NCBI GenBank assembly: GCA_947359465.1
Contig: OX375883.1
Span: 17,672,088-17,736,087, forward strand
Direction: 5' to 3'
DNA length: 64,000 nucleotides
Source of the DNA: Metellina segmentata
Taxonomy: Eukaryota > Arthropoda > Arachnida > Araneae > Tetragnathidae
In this document: positions 31,289-40,246 of the stretch, piece after piece
Position numbering within the stretch: position 1 is the stretch's first letter
How the letters are laid out: the number at the start of each line of letters is the position of its first letter
The notes under the pieces: model-generated
What the model saw: only the letters and a program-made list of their open reading frames with translations
Told to the model about the DNA's origin: nothing
Database searches by the model: none
Translations under genes and position numbers: made by a program

Positions 31289-33830
31289 GTTGTCCTCGCA
31301 TCTGCCCCTTTAGTCTGGTAACAACAAATTTAACATACACCAGCCTATAGAAAATGCATTCATCTTTTTGATTTTATCTTGTAGACAATTTATTGGTTTA
31401 AAATATTTATTGCTATTTCTTGTTGATAGAATTAAAATATTTATTGTCATTTCTTGTTGATAGAATTAAAATATTTATTGTTATTTCTTGTTGATAGAAT
31501 TAATTTAAAATGTTGTTCTCGCATCTGCCCCTTTAGTCAGGTAACAACAGATTTAACATACACAAGCCTATAGAAAATGCATTCATCTCTTTGATTTTAT
31601 CTTGTAGACAATTTATTGGTTTAAAATATTTATTGCTATTTCTTGTTGATAGAATTAAAATATTTATTGTTATTTCTTGTTGATAGAATTAATTTTAAAT
31701 GTTGTCCTCGCATCTGCCCCCTTTAGTCTGGTAACAACAGATTTAACATACATCAGCCTATAGCAAATGCATTCATCTTTTTGATTTTATCTTGTAGACA
31801 ATTTATTGATTTCAGTTTGATTTATTTCTTGTTGATAGAATTATTTCTTGTTGATAGAATTATTTCTTGTTGATAGATTTATTTCTTGTTGATAGAATTA
31901 TTTCTTGTTGATAGAATTATTTCTTGTTGATAGAATTATTTCTTGTTGATAGAATTATTTCTTGTTGATAGAATTAAAATATTTATTGCTATTTCTTGTT
32001 GATAGAATTAATTTTAAATGTTGTCCTCGCATCTGCCCCCTTTAGTCTATTAACAACAGATTTAACATACACCAGCCTATAGAAAATGCATTCATTTTTT
32101 TTATTTTATCTTGTAGACAATTTATTGGTTTAAAATATTTATTGTTATTTCTTGTTGATAGAATTAATTTAAAATATTGATAGAATTATTTCTTGTTAAT
32201 AGAATTAATTTAAAATGTTGTCCTCAAATCTGCCCCCTTTAGTCTGGTAACAACAGATTTAACATACACCAGCCTATTGAAAATGGATTCATTTTTTTTA
32301 AATTTTATCTTGTAGACAATTTATTGATTTGAGTTTAAAATATTTATTGTTATTTCTTGTTGATAGAATTATTTCTTGTTTTGATTTATTTCTTGTCGAT
32401 AGAATTAATTTAAAATGTTGTCCTCGTATCTGACCCCTTTAGTCTGGTAACAACAGATTTAACATACACCAGCCTATAGAAAATGAATTCATTTTTTTTA
32501 TTTTATCTTGTAGACAATTTATTGGTTTAAAATATTTATTGTTATTTCTTGTTGATAGGATTATTTCTTGTTGATAGGATTAATTTCTTGTTTATAGAAT
32601 TAATTTCTTGTTTATAGAATTAATTTAAAATGTTGTCCTCGCATCTGCCCCTTTAGTCTGGTAACAACAGATTTAACATACACCAGCCTATAGAAAATGC
32701 ATTCATCTTTTTTTATTTTATCTTGTAGACAATTTATTGGTTTAAAATATTTATTGTTATTTCTTGTTGATAGAATTAATTTAAAATGTTGATAGAATTA
32801 TTTCTTGTTTATAGAATTAATTTAAAATGTTGTCCTCGTATCTGACCCCTTTAGTCTGGTAACAACAGATTTAACATACACCAGCCTATAGAAAATGAAT
32901 CCATTTTTTTTATATTTTATCTTGTAGACAATTTATTGGTTTAAAATATTTATTGTTATTTCTTGTTGATAGAATTAATTTAAAATGTTGATAGAATTAA
33001 TTTAAAATGTTGATAGAATTATTTCTTGTTAATAGAATTAATTTAAAATGTTGTCCTCAAATCTGCCCCCTTTAGTCTGGTAACAACAGATTTAACATAC
33101 ACCAGCCTATAGAAAATGCATTCATCTTTTTTTATTTTATCTTGTAGACAATTTATTGATTTGAGTTTGATTTATTTCTTGTTGATAGAATTATTTCTTG
33201 TTGATAGAATTATTTCTTGTTGATAGAATTATTTCTTGTTGATAGAATTATTTCTTGTTGATAGAATTAAAATATTTATTGCTATTTCTTGTTGATAGAA
33301 TTAATTTAAAATGTTGTCCTCGCATCTGCCCCTTTAGTCTGGTAACAACAGATTTAACATACACCAGCCTATAGAAAATGCATTCATCTTTTTTATTTTA
33401 TCTTGTAGACAATTTATTGATTTGAGTTTAATTTATTTCTTGTTGATAGGATTATTTCTTGTTGATAGAATTATTTCTTGTTGATAGAATTATTTCTTGT
33501 TGATAGAATTAATTCTTGTTTATAGAATTAATTTAAAATGTTGTCCTCCCATCTGCCCCCTTTACTCTGGTAACAACAGATTTAACATACACCAGCCTAT
33601 AGAAAATGAATTCATTTTTTTTTTTAATCTTGTAGACAATTTATTTCTTGTTGATAGGATTATTTCTTGTTGATAGGATTATTTCTTGTTGATAGGATTA
33701 TTTCTTGTTGATAGGATTATTTCTTGTTGATAGAATTATTTCTTGTTGATAGAATTAATTCTTGTTTATAGAATTAATTTAAAATGTTGTCCTCGCATCT
33801 GCCCCTTTAGTCTGGTAACAACAGATTTAA
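31289..33830 (+). repeat. Nested satellite: 12 macro-units with a 19-bp internal repeat
   Basis: Twelve macro-units begin with TGTCCTCGCATCTGCCCC-like sequence (31289, 31512, 31701, 32021, 32217, 32417, 32631, 32829, 33050, 33312, 33539, 33786). Each continues TTTAGTCTGGTAACAACAG, then ACATACACCAGCCTATAGAA, then ATCTTGTAGACAATTTATTG, and then a variable number of the 19-base repeat TTATTTCTTGTTGATAGAA. Macro-unit length varies from ~190 to ~320 bases with the number of 19-mers. Confidence 0.95.
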
Positions 33831-34030
33831 CCCCCCGCTCGCTGCGTTCTACTTGTATACTGACAGAAACGTCGAACCGACCCCCCGCTCGCTGCGTTCT
33901 ACTTGTATACTGACAGAAATTTTTAAAGAGAATTCGACCTTGGGATTCTAAAAATATTTTCATCCCCCCCCTTGAAAAATATTTCTTTAGAGATTCCAAT
34001 GACTGCTATGGAATTGACTTTTTTGCCTCC
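33831..34030 (+). repeat. Two ~49-base units after the satellite
   Basis: CCCCCCGCTCGCTGCGTTC and TACTTGTATACTGACAGAAA occur twice in tandem. They are GC-rich and abrupt against the AT-rich satellite, and mark the change to the viral block. A palindromic TATA (CTTTATATAAAG, ~34032) and CACCAAGGTTGGACC, the reverse of the viral box, follow. Confidence 0.7.
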
Positions 34031-34200
34031 ACTTTATATAAAGCTCCACCAAGGTTGGACCGCGAAAAGGCTGCGAACGCCACCAGTCTCTTGCCGGATC
34101 CATCTCAGAGCCCATTCAGCTTTTTTTTCGCATCGTTTCGAACAATCGACTGTACATTTCCCAATGAATGTTTTATTTTCAGAGAAAAAAAATGGGGGGG

Positions 34201-34581
34201 TCACATTTCCAACTCTTTGAGAAACTGTTGGAGAGGTAAATAATTCCAACGTTCACCAGACGGTGGAAAATGCTTCAGATGACGTGGATCAATTGCAAAA
34301 ACCGGTACAGTCACGGTACGCTGAACTAATTTTTCATAGTCTTCATAGCAACCGACACACGTTTTTCGACCTATGAACATCACAAACACTTGACTTTCGT
34401 CACGACCTATAGTCCTCAAATCGTAAATTTTTTCTTTCAAATACACCTTTTCCAAGATTCTTTTCGTGGGCTCGGGACAGGACCCGTACTCTATACAAAC
34501 CAAATCAGATGGAATTAATTTCTCGTCGAAAGGTCTATGGAAAGTAAGAAAATTTTCTTTTTCAATTAAATAAGCTTCCAT
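34201..34581 (-). CDS. Unrecognised viral protein, 126 aa
   Basis: ATG at 34581, stop at 34201; no breaks. The middle holds VFVMFIGRKTCVGCYEDY, a CxxC in a predicted strand-loop-helix, which could be a redox or metal site. The end is LPLQQFLKELEM. A minus-strand TATATAAAG lies ~45 bases upstream (34623-34635). Composition matches the neighbouring viral genes. I do not recognise the family. Confidence 0.55.
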   Translation of the reverse strand: MEAYLIEKENFLTFHRPFDEKLIPSDLVCIEYGSCPEPTKRILEKVYLKEKIYDLRTIGRDESQVFVMFIGRKTCVGCYEDYEKLVQRTVTVPVFAIDPRHLKHFPPSGERWNYLPLQQFLKELEM

Positions 34582-34764
34582 CGGAACAAAAAGTTAATCT
34601 TTTTCTTTTCGTTGCCGCGATCACTTTATATAGATGTGTATAAACGAGAGGCCTTTATTCTCCGTCGAGCTGAAAAAACGATTTGGATTCCTCTCGATGA
34701 CGTTGGCGGAATTTGTGAAATTGCAACTTCTAAAAAAATGCACAACGTCGGGGTGGTTTGATGT

Positions 34765-34801
34765 AAAAAAAAAAAAAAAAAAAAAATTTTTTTTTTTTTT
34801 T
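34765..34801. terminator. A22T15 tract between viral genes
   Basis: A run of 22 A then 15 T just 3' of the minus-strand gene 34834-35745. It is self-complementary. A similar A23T7 tract at 36815-36844 lies 3' of the gene 36002-36787. The placement at gene ends suggests a 3'-end role or slippage-prone former hairpins. Confidence 0.4.
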
Positions 34802-34833
34802 ATAAATATAAATAGTGCAAATAAAAAAACCAT

Positions 34834-35745
34834 CTAGTGGGGTATGGCATTCACGGTCCTCCCAATCACCTTTTGAACGCCACCCACCACCACCTTCCAT
34901 CGGTGGCACTCGGTTTCCTTACAGTACTTGCATTTCCCGACGAGTCGATCGTCCAGCGCGTGCACTTTAATCTCTTGGAGTGGCTGAAATTCTCTTTTCA
35001 ACTCTTTCCACACCGTTTCCGTCTCGGCCCCTACGAGATAGAGGCCTCTCCCTCCAAACTCTTCCAAGTCCTCGATGAGCTGGTGTTGCCAGTTTGGGCA
35101 TCCGTCCTCCGACACGCTCCGGAACCCGTTCGAGACTGTATACGAATTCCCTCGGACGCAGAGAACGAGCGACACATCGAGACCGTGGTCAAACACTTGT
35201 CTCGTGCCGCACCGTTTTTTCTCGACGCCGTTGTTTTTCCACGGCCTCGAAAAGAGTTTTCGACGACAGGTCTCGTCGTCGAATCGATTGTGGCTGTAGT
35301 AGTTTTTCGTCGGGAACCGATGGTCGTTCCACCGACCTTTGTTACTTTTCCATACCTCGGACCGAAAATTTCGACACCTTGCATCGTCGTTTCGATTTAG
35401 TTTCGGTCGACTTTCCTCTGTAGAAAGAGCGTTGTTTCTTTGACGAGATGCTTTTCGGTAGGGCTCTTTATCATCGTTTGGAGGAGACTTTTCGGTGGAT
35501 TTCGGGTTGTCGTGCCAATCGTGGCGTCGAGGATAACGTTCGATCGGGCGACTTTCCACAAACGGATCGGGCTTTGTGTCTATAGTAAAGAGAACGGGCG
35601 AAGCTCGCGTTTCGTTCGGAGGAGTCTTTGGAGAGTAACACTTTTCCGACGAAGGAGTACTGGACCTCTGGTATCGTCGGCTAGGAGATGCGTCCATGGC
35701 TCGGTCTATCAAGTCCCAAACGTCTTGCAAATCGTCGTCGGCCAT
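34834..35745 (-). CDS. WDLID-family viral protein, full length
   Basis: ATG at 35745, chosen because MADDDLQDVWDLID aligns with the start of the paralogue at 18882; 303 residues, no breaks. N-terminus acidic (QDVWDLIDRAMDASP), then SEKCYSP and VLFTID. The middle is rich in Arg, Lys, Asp and Ser and likely disordered. The C-terminal ~110 residues look folded (DVSLVLCVRGNSYTV..CPNWQHQLIEDLEEFGGRGLYLVG) and end with a probable zinc site GKCKYCKETECHRW. A regulator or RNA/DNA-binding protein is a guess. TATATAAT lies ~70 bases upstream. Confidence 0.65.
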   Translation of the reverse strand: MADDDLQDVWDLIDRAMDASPSRRYQRSSTPSSEKCYSPKTPPNETRASPVLFTIDTKPDPFVESRPIERYPRRHDWHDNPKSTEKSPPNDDKEPYRKASRQRNNALSTEESRPKLNRNDDARCRNFRSEVWKSNKGRWNDHRFPTKNYYSHNRFDDETCRRKLFSRPWKNNGVEKKRCGTRQVFDHGLDVSLVLCVRGNSYTVSNGFRSVSEDGCPNWQHQLIEDLEEFGGRGLYLVGAETETVWKELKREFQPLQEIKVHALDDRLVGKCKYCKETECHRWKVVVGGVQKVIGRTVNAIPH

Positions 35746-36001
35746 TGAATGGGTCCACGACAAAGGGGATTGTTGAGCCAAAGCGAGAGTGATTGAATCG
35801 CGAGTCGATGCGTCTGATTATATACCCAATGGGTCTAAAAAAAGTCTCTGTATCAGAAGAGAAGCGAGTTGACTTTCATCGCTCGAGCCAAAAATATTTC
35901 GATGGATTTTTTTTTTTTTTTTTAGGAATGCCTCCGTATAAAAGGCACTGCGAATCCTCGAGTTTGTCATTCACTCTCCAGTCCTTCACTATATCCCAAG
36001 C
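35746..36001. promoter_or_regulatory. Divergent promoter region
   Basis: Between two diverging viral genes. Minus-strand TATATAAT at ~35817; plus-strand GTATAAAAGG at 35936-35945, with GTCATTCAC ~30 bases later as initiator. A T-tract (~35909-35925) lies between. Confidence 0.55.
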
Positions 36002-36787
36002 ATGTGGTTTCGAGTTCAAATCAACGACGACCTCGTCCTCTCGGCCTGCGTCGGCATCGTCGACGGTCTGATTTACTGGAAATTGTCAGACGTCAACTCG
36101 CTTCTCGGATACAAAAACAAGACGAGCTACGGATACGGGACCCTTCCGCGAAGGCACGTGTCGGACGTTGTGCCGTCGTTCTTCAAAGGATCCATGTCGA
36201 CTCGGATCGTCACTCCCCAAGAAATGTTTAAGGCCATCGCCACGTCCCGCAGAGGGGGTGTCGCGAAAGGAGAAATGTTCAAGAGTCTACTATATTCGGT
36301 AGCAGTAGTCAAGAACGAGCCCTTTTTCTTTTCGACAAACAGTCGCTCGTCTCCTCTCCTTCGAATGGTTCAGAGAGGTGTGCCCGACTCTTGCTACCTG
36401 ACCGAGTGGATGGAAGGGTTTACGCATTTCGTTTCGATGCGGGCCAACGAGATTATTTCGAAACACGAATTAGTAAAACAATTTTCAGAGGCGACGCGGG
36501 ATGCCTTGTTTGGACAAGAAAGCACTATGTCGAACGATGCAACACCAGGGGAACTCGTAGCCGAGTCGAGTGGGACTGCTACCGATGATGTCGTCGTCGA
36601 CATGAAAGAGCAAGATGCTGACTCTGATGACGCTGCCGTCGTCGTTACGAAAAAAGAAAGGGAGTCGATCATTGGTCCGATGCATTTAAGGTTTGATGGA
36701 CTCGAACACCCGCCGAGCGAAGTCCACATCACATGGAGGCACGGAAAATATCGATACGTCAAGTGGAACGTAATAGTTGCACCGTAA
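36002..36787 (+). CDS. Unrecognised viral protein, 261 aa
   Basis: ATG at 36002, stop at 36787; no breaks. The first ~60 residues (CVGIVDGLIYWKLSDVNSLLGYKNKTSYG) weakly recall BRO-N/KilA-N-like DNA-binding modules of insect DNA viruses ('W....DV...LGYK'), which I offer only as a lead. The middle is globular (FKSLLYSVAVVKNEPFFF). Residues ~180-220 are acidic (VVVDMKEQDADSDD). The end is EVHITWRHGKYRYVKWNVIV. An A23 tract follows 25 bases after the stop. Confidence 0.6.
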   Translation: MWFRVQINDDLVLSACVGIVDGLIYWKLSDVNSLLGYKNKTSYGYGTLPRRHVSDVVPSFFKGSMSTRIVTPQEMFKAIATSRRGGVAKGEMFKSLLYSVAVVKNEPFFFSTNSRSSPLLRMVQRGVPDSCYLTEWMEGFTHFVSMRANEIISKHELVKQFSEATRDALFGQESTMSNDATPGELVAESSGTATDDVVVDMKEQDADSDDAAVVVTKKERESIIGPMHLRFDGLEHPPSEVHITWRHGKYRYVKWNVIVAP

Positions 36788-36870
36788 AAAAAAATGTAAT
36801 TTTCTATACAACTCAAAAAAAAAAAAAAAAAAAAAAATTTTTTTCTTCCTCGTTGTCGTCGTCGAGGGGA

Positions 36871-36908
36871 GTATAAGAAGGCTACGCGATTTGGACTCAA
36901 CATCACTC
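36871..36908 (+). promoter_or_regulatory. TATA and initiator before the first PLDLS gene
   Basis: GTATAAGAAG then, 25 bases on, CTCAACATCACTC. The ATG is at 36925, so the leader is very short. Confidence 0.5.
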
Positions 36909-36924
36909 GAGGTTCTCACACACG

Positions 36925-37866
36925 ATGTCCCTCGACCTCTTCCCCTCGAGCGTTTGCGATACCGTGACGACTCTCGTCGTTCCCCCGTCAAAGTCTGCCT
37001 TTGAAAAGCTGGCCGAGTCGGGCCGAGTGGCGTGTCTGCTGACGAGCCTGGATCCCATCGGGGACCACCGCGTCTCCTGGCGCCGAGGAAAATCGCTCGA
37101 CGAGAAAAAAGTTCAGAATTTCATCTACAATGCCCTGGGAGCCAGCAAGCTCAACGAGTTCGAACCGCATCGCGTCAAGTGGGAAAAGATTCATCGACGC
37201 TTGGCCAAGCCCATCAGGGAAAAGGGACGCAACACCGACGTCAGGACGGTCTACCTGTTGAACGCATCGGAACCAGACGCCTGTTTCGTGGTCGGGGCTT
37301 ACTTTACTTTCGGACAACGACGCGTCGCACCGGGGACCTCCCACGTCTATCAGACGTCGGACGCTCCCGTGCTTTTGTATCGCCTGCCTTCGAGTTCCGT
37401 TGGATCGAAAGCGGATCCGTGGGTCGGCGATGGAATCTTTCGATGGCAAGACCAACATCTCTACGAAAGGTTCGTGTTGCAACCCCACACCGCCTATGGG
37501 GTACCAGAGGACACCCTGTACGTCGTCGTCACCGTCCAACACACTCTGTTTTCGGTTCGAGTGACCAACGAAACGCTACTGCGATTTGAAAATCCTTTCG
37601 GCAGTAAAGTTTTGGTCCACGATCCCTACGCGACGCACGAGCCTCTTTCGAAACGCCGGCGAGAAGAGGATTGGCAGCAGGAAGCGAGTCGAGAGCAAAT
37701 CGCGCACAAGGAGGCGGCCAGTCACGACGATATGCGACCTTTGGATTTGAGCATGCCGAGATCAACGCTTCCGGTTATTGCTGCCGGATGTTCTCCCTTA
37801 TCAGACTTTTCCCTTCCTGTCCTTGAGGGATGGCCTCTGCTTCCTGCTGACTGGAACCCTATTTAA
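36925..37866 (+). CDS. PLDLS-family viral protein 1
   Basis: 313 residues from ATG at 36925 to TAA at 37866, no breaks. It shares with the next gene the start M-x-x-DLFP, the block NTDVRTVYLL..FTFGQRRV.PGTSHVYQTSDAPVLLY, the 'RxQDQ..Y' segment and YVVVTVQ..LFSV. The C-terminus has a bipartite basic run (SKRRREEDW) and MRPLDLSMPR, a PxDLS motif of the kind that recruits the corepressor CtBP. Likely a nuclear regulator (inference). Its stop codon lies inside the TATA box of the next gene, an unusually tight packing. Confidence 0.75.
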   Translation: MSLDLFPSSVCDTVTTLVVPPSKSAFEKLAESGRVACLLTSLDPIGDHRVSWRRGKSLDEKKVQNFIYNALGASKLNEFEPHRVKWEKIHRRLAKPIREKGRNTDVRTVYLLNASEPDACFVVGAYFTFGQRRVAPGTSHVYQTSDAPVLLYRLPSSSVGSKADPWVGDGIFRWQDQHLYERFVLQPHTAYGVPEDTLYVVVTVQHTLFSVRVTNETLLRFENPFGSKVLVHDPYATHEPLSKRRREEDWQQEASREQIAHKEAASHDDMRPLDLSMPRSTLPVIAAGCSPLSDFSLPVLEGWPLLPADWNPI

Positions 37867-37895
37867 ACGCTTGCCAGTCTTTTCTCGAGTCATTA
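37860..37895 (+). promoter_or_regulatory. TATA box overlapping the upstream stop codon
   Basis: TATTTAAA at 37860-37867 contains the TAA of the preceding gene. GAGTCATTATC follows ~30 bases later as initiator; the ATG is at 37952. A CT-repeat (37925-37946) lies in the leader. Confidence 0.55.
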
Positions 37896-37951
37896 TCTTA
37901 CAAACGCTCCATCGGTTCAGAACCTCTCTCTCTCTCTCTCTCTCTCACATC

Positions 37952-39022
37952 ATGGAAGTGGATTTGTTTCCAACCACCGTTACCCAGCACGTCAGGATCC
38001 TCCAGTACTCGGCGGACAAGGGGGTACTGGCAAATCATGCGACGCAAGGCAGCGTCACGATTGCAGTGTCCAAACTGGCCAAGAGCCTCGTCTCGTTTAC
38101 CCGAATCCAAGGGTTTACCCGCAAGCTCATGGACCATTTCGTTTATTCGGCCACGAGGGCGCAGACTCTGGTGACGGAAGCGAAAAACGTCGGCTGGGAC
38201 AAGGTCGAGGCCCGAATGTCCCTGTCCATGCGGCAGAAAACCAATTCCGACGTGCGGACCGTCTACGTTCACGAAAACGTCTTTTTCGTCAAAAAACTTT
38301 TTACCTTTGGACAGAGGACGGTCCGAGAAGGCACCTGCCACCTGTTGCAAACGTCGCAAGTGCCGATGCTGTTTTACGAGCTGGATGCAGAGGCGCCGAT
38401 CCAGTGCGTCCGGGAACGATCTTTCCGAGCAAAAGATCAATTCCATTACACGATGACCGTGCTCGAGTCGCAACGCGTCTATCGGGTGGATCCAGGAACG
38501 CGGTACGTCGTCGTGACGGTGCAGCCGACCGTGTTTGCCCTCGACGTCGTGACGCTGCAAAAGGTCCACGAGATGGTTGGAATCGAGAAAATACCGGCGG
38601 TAGCGATGTCTCCTCGTCCTGCTACTACTACTACTACTCGAGTCTCGCTTGCTCCAGGCTGCTCGATGGATCCTCAATTCTTTTCGGAACAGGTTCCGAC
38701 GTCTCCCGCAGTAGCGATGTCTCCTCGTCCTGCTACTACTACTACTCGAGTCTCGCTTGCTCCAGGCTGCTCGATGGATCCTCAATTCTTTTCGGAACAG
38801 GTTCCGACGTTTTGTAAAGACGCGATGTCTCCTCGTCCTGCGCACCGACAAAACTTGGAAAGGTTTCCGATGGAGTCTCGAGACAATGACATTTGGGAAG
38901 AAGAACCTTTGGACTTGAGTTGTAGGCGACTGCAACCCGAAACGTCCACCAACGAACCCATGGACCCCATCGACTTTGCAGAAGTGATTTACTTCGAATA
39001 TTTTAACGATGTGTGTCAATGA
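37952..39022 (+). CDS. PLDLS-family viral protein 2
   Basis: The ATG at 37952 was chosen because MEVDLFP matches the start of its neighbour; 356 residues, no breaks. Conserved core: ARMSLSMRQKTNSDVRTVYV, LFTFGQRTVREGTCHLLQTSQVPMLFY, YVVVTVQPTVFALDVV. Residues ~218-287 hold a tandem duplication of ~35 residues (AMSPRPATTTT..APGCSMDPQFFSEQVPT). The C-terminus has EEEPLDLSCRRLQ, very like the CtBP-binding end of adenovirus E1A, and the ending IDFAEVIYFEYFND that is also kept in the copies at 331 and 60092. Probably a transcriptional regulator (inference). Confidence 0.78.
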   Translation: MEVDLFPTTVTQHVRILQYSADKGVLANHATQGSVTIAVSKLAKSLVSFTRIQGFTRKLMDHFVYSATRAQTLVTEAKNVGWDKVEARMSLSMRQKTNSDVRTVYVHENVFFVKKLFTFGQRTVREGTCHLLQTSQVPMLFYELDAEAPIQCVRERSFRAKDQFHYTMTVLESQRVYRVDPGTRYVVVTVQPTVFALDVVTLQKVHEMVGIEKIPAVAMSPRPATTTTTRVSLAPGCSMDPQFFSEQVPTSPAVAMSPRPATTTTRVSLAPGCSMDPQFFSEQVPTFCKDAMSPRPAHRQNLERFPMESRDNDIWEEEPLDLSCRRLQPETSTNEPMDPIDFAEVIYFEYFNDVCQ

Positions 39023-39042
39023 ACAAAAAAAAATGTCTGTGG

Positions 39043-39131
39043 AAAAAAGGCCTCTCACGAATCAATCTCGGAGGAGATTGATTCGTGAGAGGCCTTTTTT
39101 TTTCACGGACATTTTCCCGACCAACCTTGGT
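39043..39131. terminator. Viral 3' element 5: perfect 27-bp hairpin plus box
   Basis: 39043-39069 and 39074-39100 are exact inverted repeats around a GGAG loop, with A6 at one end and T6 (extended T9) at the other. The stem contains CCTCTCACGAA, shared with elements 1-4. GACCAACCTTGGT follows at 39119-39131. It lies 20 bases after the stop of PLDLS protein 2. Confidence 0.85.
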
Positions 39132-39482
39132 GTCGCAAGCAGCACACACTCATTGACCACGCGGGAAAAAATCCCGCGTGGGGATGCTATCCTTGGGAAA
39201 GCTTCGAGGAAAAATAACTTTTTTTTCGACATTACTCGCCATCGATTTGGACAGGAATTTAATTTCGTTCTTATTTTTATTGTCTCTATTTTGTATCAAT
39301 TATGTAAAATTTTCTTTCTTGATGTTTCTTGACGTTTCTTTTACAAGACACTTGCATGATTATCACCACAATCATGAAAATTTTTTTATGACCTCGTGTG
39401 AAAAAAAATCGACTAAAAATAGAAACGCGCATCCGCAACAGGAAGGAGCGGATATCCGCTCCAACGGGAAATTCGATAAGCT

Positions 39483-39488
39483 GGGGTT

Positions 39489-39538
<50 letters not shown>

Positions 39539-39541
39539 CCC
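39483..39541 (+). promoter_or_regulatory. Promoter with a (TA)n-expanded TATA box
   Basis: GGGGTTTATATAAA, then a TA run of about 40 bases, then TATAAAACCCC: the same G4..C4 palindrome as at 478-498 but with the TATA core expanded to a microsatellite. The ATG of the next gene is at 39575. Confidence 0.65.
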
Positions 39542-39574
39542 ACATCTCCCCCAGTCGAGATCACGTTTTTCACC

Positions 39575-40246
39575 ATGATCCACTTCAAAGTCGTTTCCGC
39601 AAAATGGATAGTTACCAACGACTTGGAACAATGGAAGTCGTTGGAGATGGTGTGGGTCGACATGGACTTTGGAACGTCTTTTGCATTGCAAAGATTAAGA
39701 GACGCCATGATTTTAGAGGTCCAACGAAACGTTATAAACGGAGGAAAAACGTACTACCAAAATGCGTCGAACTTTCGCTACCTCACAGTCTACAGACGAG
39801 ATTTGTCGAATGACTGTTACAAAAATCTCGGGGACTGTATTAACAAATGTATTGGAAGAAGTTTCGAAATCGAGACGGACGACTGGGACGTTTTTCACGT
39901 CTTGGACGGGGTGATGCCGGTGACTTATGTAAAGGACGGGGAGCTGCAACTGGGGACGGTGACTCGTGTAGAGGAGGAGTGCTTCTCTCCAATCTCTCTC
40001 CTACCGGCTTCGGTAAACAGTAGAAATTACTCAAATGAAAATTCCTACATGTATTTGATAGATTTTAAAAAAAAAACCAACCTTGGGTTTTTGTTCCATA
40101 AAAAGCCTCTCGTGACGGTTCTTTATGTTAACGTCAGAGTCTTGACCAACCTTGGTTTTTTTTTCTTGAAGGAGAGGATTTCTCCAACAGATTTGTATTG
40201 GAAACGGTCGAGTTTGCACGCACCAAACGGCTTTGCAATCGACTAA
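39575..40246 (+). CDS. Unrecognised viral protein, up to 223 aa
   Basis: ATG at 39575. The first ~150 residues look globular (HFKVVSAKWIVTNDLEQW, FALQRLRDAMILEV, YLTVYRRDLSNDCY). From about residue 165 the frame reads through two copies of the CCAACCTTGG box (TNLGF, twice) and a CCTCTCGTGACGG hairpin-like arm, so the last ~60 codons may be a former intergenic region and a stop may have been lost. No family is recognised. Confidence 0.5.
   Translation: MIHFKVVSAKWIVTNDLEQWKSLEMVWVDMDFGTSFALQRLRDAMILEVQRNVINGGKTYYQNASNFRYLTVYRRDLSNDCYKNLGDCINKCIGRSFEIETDDWDVFHVLDGVMPVTYVKDGELQLGTVTRVEEECFSPISLLPASVNSRNYSNENSYMYLIDFKKKTNLGFLFHKKPLVTVLYVNVRVLTNLGFFFLKERISPTDLYWKRSSLHAPNGFAID

Noticed and set aside
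31289..33830. Regular repeats resembling a CRISPR array
   Set aside because: The 19-mers are directly adjacent without unique spacers, inside larger satellite units, in a eukaryotic genome.
34837..35400. Plus-strand frames of 100-187 residues opposite the WDLID gene
   Set aside because: Shadow frames in GC-rich coding DNA; the minus-strand frame has a paralogue and a promoter.
37898..39058. A 386-residue open frame on the minus strand
   Set aside because: Antisense shadow of PLDLS protein 2; Arg/Ser-rich, with no family features, while the plus strand has homologues and a promoter.
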